IMG/VR virus record: IMGVR_UViG_3300020711_000298
Coordinates: 36,981-100,980 of that record
Strand: one strand, 5' to 3'
DNA from: a virus
Length of the DNA: 64,000 nt
The first letter of the stretch is position 1; every line of letters begins with the position of its first letter. This document shows positions 60,523 through 64,000 of the stretch, in pieces. Both the position numbers and the translations under genes were made by a program. The notes beneath the pieces are model-generated. The model was not told the origin of the DNA, did not search any database, and saw only the letters and a list, made by a program, of their open reading frames with translations.

Positions 60523-61302
60523 ATGAAAACAATAATATTAGGAGACATGGATACAAATGGAAATATAAATAAACGCAGTATAGTGATTGGTGACATTCAC
60601 GGTAGAGATGTTTGGAAAAAAATAATTGAACACGAAAATCCAAATAGAGTAATCTTTATAGGAGACTATTTTGATTCATTCGATATTCCCGGAGTAGACC
60701 AAATTCATAATTTTAAAGAAATTATTGAATATAAACAAAATACAAAAACAGAAGTAATAATGTTAATTGGTAATCATGATTATCATTATTTCCCAGAAAT
60801 TGGGGATTGTGGAACTAGTGGTTATCAAAGAGGTATTGCTCCAAATATTATTCAAGTAATAGATGAAAATAGACATCATCTTCAAATGGCTTACAATTTT
60901 GGGGATTTTGTATTTACTCATGCTGGTGTTAGTGAACAGTTCATGGATCAAACGTTTGGTAAAACAAATTGGAATGTAGAATCAATGGTGGTTGATTTAA
61001 ACGAAATGTTTAAATATAAACCCTTAGCATTCATGTTTAATGGATTTAACGCGTATGGAGATGATCTATGGCAAACACCCATTTGGATTAGACCAAAGTC
61101 ATTAATGGAAGTAAACCGTGATTATTTAAGAAAAGAAATAATCCAAGTTGTTGGACACACCTCAATGAAACAAATAGATATTGAAGGTAAAGCAACAGGT
61201 GATAGATATTATTTTATAGATTGTTTGGGTACCTCAGGAGAATATCTTATCATTACGGACGGAGAAGTAACTGTTAACTCATATAAAAATTATGGAAAAT
61301 AA
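60523..61302 (+). CDS. Calcineurin-like Ser/Thr-type phosphatase
   Basis: 259 residues. VIGDIHGRDVW, FIGDYFDSFD, LIGNHDYHY, FTHAGVSEQFM and VVGHTSMKQ give the full PPP-family set of metal and phosphate residues, as in lambda-type phosphatases. The first 15 residues may be dispensable; ATG 60550 is an alternative start. Substrate unknown: phosphoprotein, dinucleotide or nucleic acid. Confidence 0.85.
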   Translation: MKTIILGDMDTNGNINKRSIVIGDIHGRDVWKKIIEHENPNRVIFIGDYFDSFDIPGVDQIHNFKEIIEYKQNTKTEVIMLIGNHDYHYFPEIGDCGTSGYQRGIAPNIIQVIDENRHHLQMAYNFGDFVFTHAGVSEQFMDQTFGKTNWNVESMVVDLNEMFKYKPLAFMFNGFNAYGDDLWQTPIWIRPKSLMEVNRDYLRKEIIQVVGHTSMKQIDIEGKATGDRYYFIDCLGTSGEYLIITDGEVTVNSYKNYGK

Positions 61303-61498
61303 AGATTATATTTTACGTAGAGATCATTTATTAAAAATAATGCATAAGCAAAATATTTTAATAAGTAAAGAAATAGAAGATACAACAACTAAAGTATACT
61401 CTAAAAGAGGTAGAAAACCTGCTCCATCAAAACGAATTGAATCTAAAGTTAATACTAAAACATATTCTCCAAAAAGATTTAAAAATAAATTTGGCTAA
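61292..61498 (+). CDS. Small basic protein
   Basis: 68 residues, overlapping the phosphatase gene by 11 bases. Very Lys/Arg-rich (SKRGRKPAPSKRIESK), ending RFKNKFG. Probably nucleic-acid binding. Its end overlaps a promoter. Confidence 0.5.
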   Translation: MENKDYILRRDHLLKIMHKQNILISKEIEDTTTKVYSKRGRKPAPSKRIESKVNTKTYSPKRFKNKFG

Positions 61499-61521
61499 AT
61501 AAAATCGTTATTTTATCTTTA
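61490..61521 (+). promoter_or_regulatory. -33/-7 promoter
   Basis: TTTGGCT with TTTG at 61490-61493, 20 bases, TATCTTTA at 61514-61521. Gene start at 61536 after AAAAGTT. Confidence 0.65.
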
Positions 61522-61535
61522 TAAAAATAAAAGTT

Positions 61536-61739
61536 ATGACACCTAGAGAAAGTATAACAAAAAAATTAAATACAGAATCTAAATTTGGATTTTTAGGTGA
61601 TGAAATTCAATATATAATTAAAGATTGGGTATCAATGCATTCTCAACATCAAACTAAAGTTGAGATTCATTTTGACCCAACTAATGGTATATGGGCTGAT
61701 GTTGAGTTAAATAAAGAATCAATATTTAGATATTTTTAA
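61536..61739 (+). CDS. Hypothetical small protein
   Basis: 67 residues: 'SKFGFLGDEIQYIIKDWVSM' helix, then 'TKVEIHFDPTNGIWADVELN' hairpin. No family recognised. First gene after its promoter. Confidence 0.55.
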   Translation: MTPRESITKKLNTESKFGFLGDEIQYIIKDWVSMHSQHQTKVEIHFDPTNGIWADVELNKESIFRYF

Positions 61740-61782
61740 TATAAAAATTAAAATATAATATACTATACTTTAAAGATTAATA

Positions 61783-62223
61783 ATGGAACTAATCACAACA
61801 TACATCTGTAAGAAATCAGACATAGGGGTACACGATAACATGTTTGGAGGCACAATGATGTCCTTAATAGACGATGCCTCTGCCTCCTATGCAATGCAAA
61901 TCTGCGACACGCCAAGGGTGGTTACACTCAAGATAGACGAGTTGCTATTTAAAAAGCCTGTTAAAGTAAACAACCTAATCAAGATATACGGTGAGGTAAC
62001 TGAATTTGGAAATACATCAGTTACTTTGTATATTGAGGTAAGAAAACATAATGTTTATACTGGTGCCCAAGATATCGTAACACAAACTCATATCAAGTTT
62101 GTTCGAATAGACGAAGACGGTAATCCGTTACCTATAGAAGAAACTATAAAAACCAGGTATAAAGAACGTGTTGAAAAGTACGGAAAAGGATTGTTGAGCT
62201 TAGAAGAAAAGAAAGCAAAATGA
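61783..62223 (+). CDS. Acyl-CoA thioesterase (hotdog fold)
   Basis: 146 residues. 'GVHDNMFGGTMMSLIDDASA' holds the hotdog helix with the usual GG..MS-ID pattern (Asp in place of a general base), then 'VTLKIDELLFKKPVKVNNLI' and 'IYGEVTEFGNTSVTLYIEV', as in YciA-type acyl-CoA thioesterases. Codon choice differs from its neighbours, with many C-ending codons in the first 60 codons, suggesting recent uptake from a bacterium. Role in a phage is unclear; membrane lipid remodelling is one idea. Confidence 0.85.
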   Translation: MELITTYICKKSDIGVHDNMFGGTMMSLIDDASASYAMQICDTPRVVTLKIDELLFKKPVKVNNLIKIYGEVTEFGNTSVTLYIEVRKHNVYTGAQDIVTQTHIKFVRIDEDGNPLPIEETIKTRYKERVEKYGKGLLSLEEKKAK

Positions 62224-62387
62224 ATAACGAATTGTTAAAGCTTAAAATAAAAAGAAATGAAGAATGGAGTCTTAAACACAATAAGGACGCATCATTTCAG
62301 GATAACGTAATTGTAGACGGGCATATCTTTCTTCATGTTATTAAAGAGGGTAAATACGTTGGTTTATATAAACATAGGAAAATATGA
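62220..62387 (+). CDS. Small protein (55 aa)
   Basis: Overlaps the thioesterase stop (ATGA) and the next start by 4 bases, a compact operon pattern. 'EEWSLKHNKDASFQDNVIVD', then GHIFLHVIKEGKYVGLY. No family recognised. Codon use resembles the thioesterase gene, so the two may have arrived together. Confidence 0.6.
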   Translation: MNNELLKLKIKRNEEWSLKHNKDASFQDNVIVDGHIFLHVIKEGKYVGLYKHRKI

Positions 62388-62965
62388 ATAAAGAACAAGC
62401 ACTGGCTAAGGTATTTTATGTTAAGTCCACAGGAATATTTTATAAAGATATAATGAAATATACAGGAAAATCAGCAATTGATAATATATTTTTTCACATT
62501 TATTTAAAAATAAATTACACTAATAAAGCCAAATGTATAAATTTATTAGAATATTTAATAGAAAAATACCCAGATGCTCCTGGTTCTTCACATAACCATC
62601 AAGCATATGCGGGTGGTTATTATAATCATATTAGTGATATTTTAGATTATGCTGAATTTCTATATGAATCTTTGTCTAAACGAAAAAAACTAGATTTTAC
62701 TTTATCCGATGCTATGTTGGTTTTATTTTTACATGACATAGAAAAACCAGTCAAGTATTGTGATTCTACTATTGAAACAGATTCTCAAATTAGGGAAAGA
62801 TTAATTAAAGAGTTTGATTTTACATTAAATGAAGAACATATTGAAGCTTTAAAATACATTCATGGTGAGGGTGAAGATTATAGAAAAGATAAAAGAATTA
62901 TGTCTCCATTATGTGCTTTTTGTCATTGTTGCGATATAATAAGTGCAAGAATATTTTTTGAATAA
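62384..62965 (+). CDS. HD-domain protein
   Basis: 193 residues. 'PGSSHNHQAYAGGYYNHISD' supplies the first metal His, 'LVLFLHDIEKPVKYC'-type LHDIEKP the HD pair, then 'LCAFCHCCDIISARIF' with the last acidic site. This is the metal-dependent phosphohydrolase pattern, possibly acting on nucleotides. The gene overlaps its upstream neighbour and precedes thyA. Confidence 0.78.
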   Translation: MNKEQALAKVFYVKSTGIFYKDIMKYTGKSAIDNIFFHIYLKINYTNKAKCINLLEYLIEKYPDAPGSSHNHQAYAGGYYNHISDILDYAEFLYESLSKRKKLDFTLSDAMLVLFLHDIEKPVKYCDSTIETDSQIRERLIKEFDFTLNEEHIEALKYIHGEGEDYRKDKRIMSPLCAFCHCCDIISARIFFE

Positions 62966-62995
62966 ACAATAATAAAGATACATACATAACGATTT

Positions 62996-64000
62996 ATGAA
63001 TAAATTAGATAAACAATACCAAGAGTTACTTCAAGACATCTTAGATAAAGGAGTTAAAAAAACTGATCGCACAGGAACTGGTACGATATCAGTTTTTGGA
63101 AGACAAATTCGTCACAAAATGAGTGATGGTTTTCCTTTACTTACAACAAAGAAAATGTACTTTAAAGGCATTGTAACTGAACTATTGTGGTTTTTAAAAG
63201 GTGATACAAATATTAGATACCTTGTGGATAATGGCTGTCATATTTGGGTAGGTGATTCCTTTTCTAATTATCTAAAATATCCATTACCTACTATTCAAAA
63301 TGAAGATACTAATATACTATATAAAAATATGGGTAAAGGATGGTGCATACAGATAGGATTTGCTCTAATATCACCACATCCTGTTAGGCATTTAACACAA
63401 GAAGAATTCATTGAAAAAATCAAAACCGATTATGATTTTGCTAAGAAGTGGGGTGAATTAGGACCTGTTTATGGTGCTCAATGGAGAAAATGGAAATCTG
63501 GTCGTGGCGAAGGTCATATGGGTAATCCCGATTATGACATTTATGTTGATCAAATCCAAAATCTTATTAATGACCTTAAAACAAATCCAGATTCAAGAAG
63601 ATTAATGGTTAATGCTTGGAATGTTGGAGAATTAGACCAAATGGTTCTTCCACCTTGTCATTACGGATTTCAAGTTTATACAAGAGAGTTGAGTTTCGAA
63701 GAACGATACGAAATTCCTATAAAATACATAACTGAAGATAAATTACATCTGTTATTTAAACGTGCAACTAATGAAAATCTAGATGAATTAGGTGTTCCTA
63801 AACGAGCAATCTCTTTAATGTGGAATCAACGTTCAGTAGATACATTCTTAGGTTTACCGTTCAACATAGCTTCATACGGTTTGTTACTTGAGATCATTGC
63901 TAAAATGGTTAACATGGTTCCTGATGAATTGATTGGAAACTTGGGTGATACTCATCTTTATTCGAATCACATTGAACAAGCGAAAGAACAAATTGGTAAA
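62996..64000 (+). CDS. thyA: Thymidylate synthase ThyA (3' end outside window)
   Basis: Open from ATG 62996 to the right edge, 335 codons. 'DRTGTGTISVFGRQIRHKMS', TELLWFLKGDTNI, GPVYGAQWRKW, 'DSRRLMVNAWNVGELDQMVL' and PPCHYGFQVY (catalytic Cys) are followed by SLMWNQRSVDTFLGLPFNIA, 'SYGLLLEIIAKMVN' and GDTHLYSNHIEQA. It methylates dUMP to dTMP. It is longer than E. coli ThyA (264) owing to extra segments before GPVYG and between FQVY and LMWNQRS. Confidence 0.96.
   Translation, partial: MNKLDKQYQELLQDILDKGVKKTDRTGTGTISVFGRQIRHKMSDGFPLLTTKKMYFKGIVTELLWFLKGDTNIRYLVDNGCHIWVGDSFSNYLKYPLPTIQNEDTNILYKNMGKGWCIQIGFALISPHPVRHLTQEEFIEKIKTDYDFAKKWGELGPVYGAQWRKWKSGRGEGHMGNPDYDIYVDQIQNLINDLKTNPDSRRLMVNAWNVGELDQMVLPPCHYGFQVYTRELSFEERYEIPIKYITEDKLHLLFKRATNENLDELGVPKRAISLMWNQRSVDTFLGLPFNIASYGLLLEIIAKMVNMVPDELIGNLGDTHLYSNHIEQAKEQIGK

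Noticed and set aside
1-64000. tRNA, tmRNA, CRISPR array, insertion sequence, integrase or recoded stop codons
   Set aside because: Both strands read by eye without finding any; genes end normally with TAA, TGA and TAG, so the standard code fits. A covariance-model scan could still find a divergent RNA gene.

Overview
The window is a 64 kb, AT-rich segment of a large tailed-phage genome. Every gene I can support lies on the + strand, packed with short overlaps, and no gap between genes is longer than about 180 bases. The replication and recombination genes are of the phage T4 kind: gp32-like SSB, UvsX, FEN-type RNase H, gp41-like helicase, family B polymerase, gp45-like clamp, gp44/gp62 clamp loader. 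The tail genes include tape-measure, gp53-like and hub-like proteins, which point to a myovirus. The host is most likely a member of the Bacteroidota. At least a dozen intergenic sites carry the -33/-7 promoter of that phylum (TTTG, usually 20 bases, TAnnTTT). Ribosome-binding sites are mostly A-rich rather than Shine-Dalgarno, and one secreted protein ends in a type IX secretion (T9SS) sorting domain. I saw no tRNA, tmRNA, CRISPR array, insertion sequence or integrase.

Layout. 1-6.7 kb: end of the tape-measure gene, then baseplate/hub genes, one fused to an M15-like peptidase. 6.7-15 kb: a reduced family A polymerase-like protein, SSB, UvsX, RNase H, helicase, and a B12-dependent (class II) ribonucleotide reductase. 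15-20.7 kb: six genes for exported or membrane proteins, including a cohesin-like/dockerin/T9SS-tail protein, a CsgG-like protein, an outer-membrane barrel and a PA14-dockerin protein. 20.8-24.4 kb: lysis region with a holin candidate, an Ntn-hydrolase, a GH19 endolysin, a GIY-YIG homing nuclease, and a lipoprotein next to a membrane coiled-coil protein. 24.4-31.4 kb: 7-deazaguanine pathway (TGT/DpdA-like, QueC, QueD, QueE, FolE) mixed with two thioredoxins, SmpB, a phosphoribosyltransferase and dUTPase.

31.4-39.1 kb: the replisome, with the polymerase gene split at a slippery A7 run, and GroES/GroEL placed between clamp and clamp loader. 39.1-47.3 kb: nucleotide and RNA metabolism, with phosphoesterase, P-loop kinase, PRPP-synthetase-like protein, HAD phosphatase, NAMPT-like protein, deoxyribosyltransferase, Rnl5-type RNA ligase and a PD-(D/E)XK nuclease. 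The PRPP-synthetase/NAMPT pair suggests a phage NAD+ reconstitution pathway. 47.3-57.4 kb: a glycan cluster (glycosyltransferases, two SDR epimerases, RmlC-like epimerase, methyltransferase) that also holds a possible ADP-ribosyltransferase-fold protein. 57.4-64 kb: many small proteins, zinc-finger proteins, a calcineurin-like phosphatase, a thioesterase with foreign-looking codon use, an HD-domain protein, and thymidylate synthase running off the right edge.

How it fits together. DNA synthesis is fed by ribonucleotide reductase, dUTPase and ThyA. The deazaguanine genes probably make a modified base that protects the DNA from restriction. The NAD+ and RNA-repair genes look like counter-defence against NAD+-depleting systems and anticodon nucleases. 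The exported 15-20.7 kb set is the least expected part: it looks like a phage-encoded remodelling of the host outer surface through the host's own T9SS and a cohesin-dockerin interaction.
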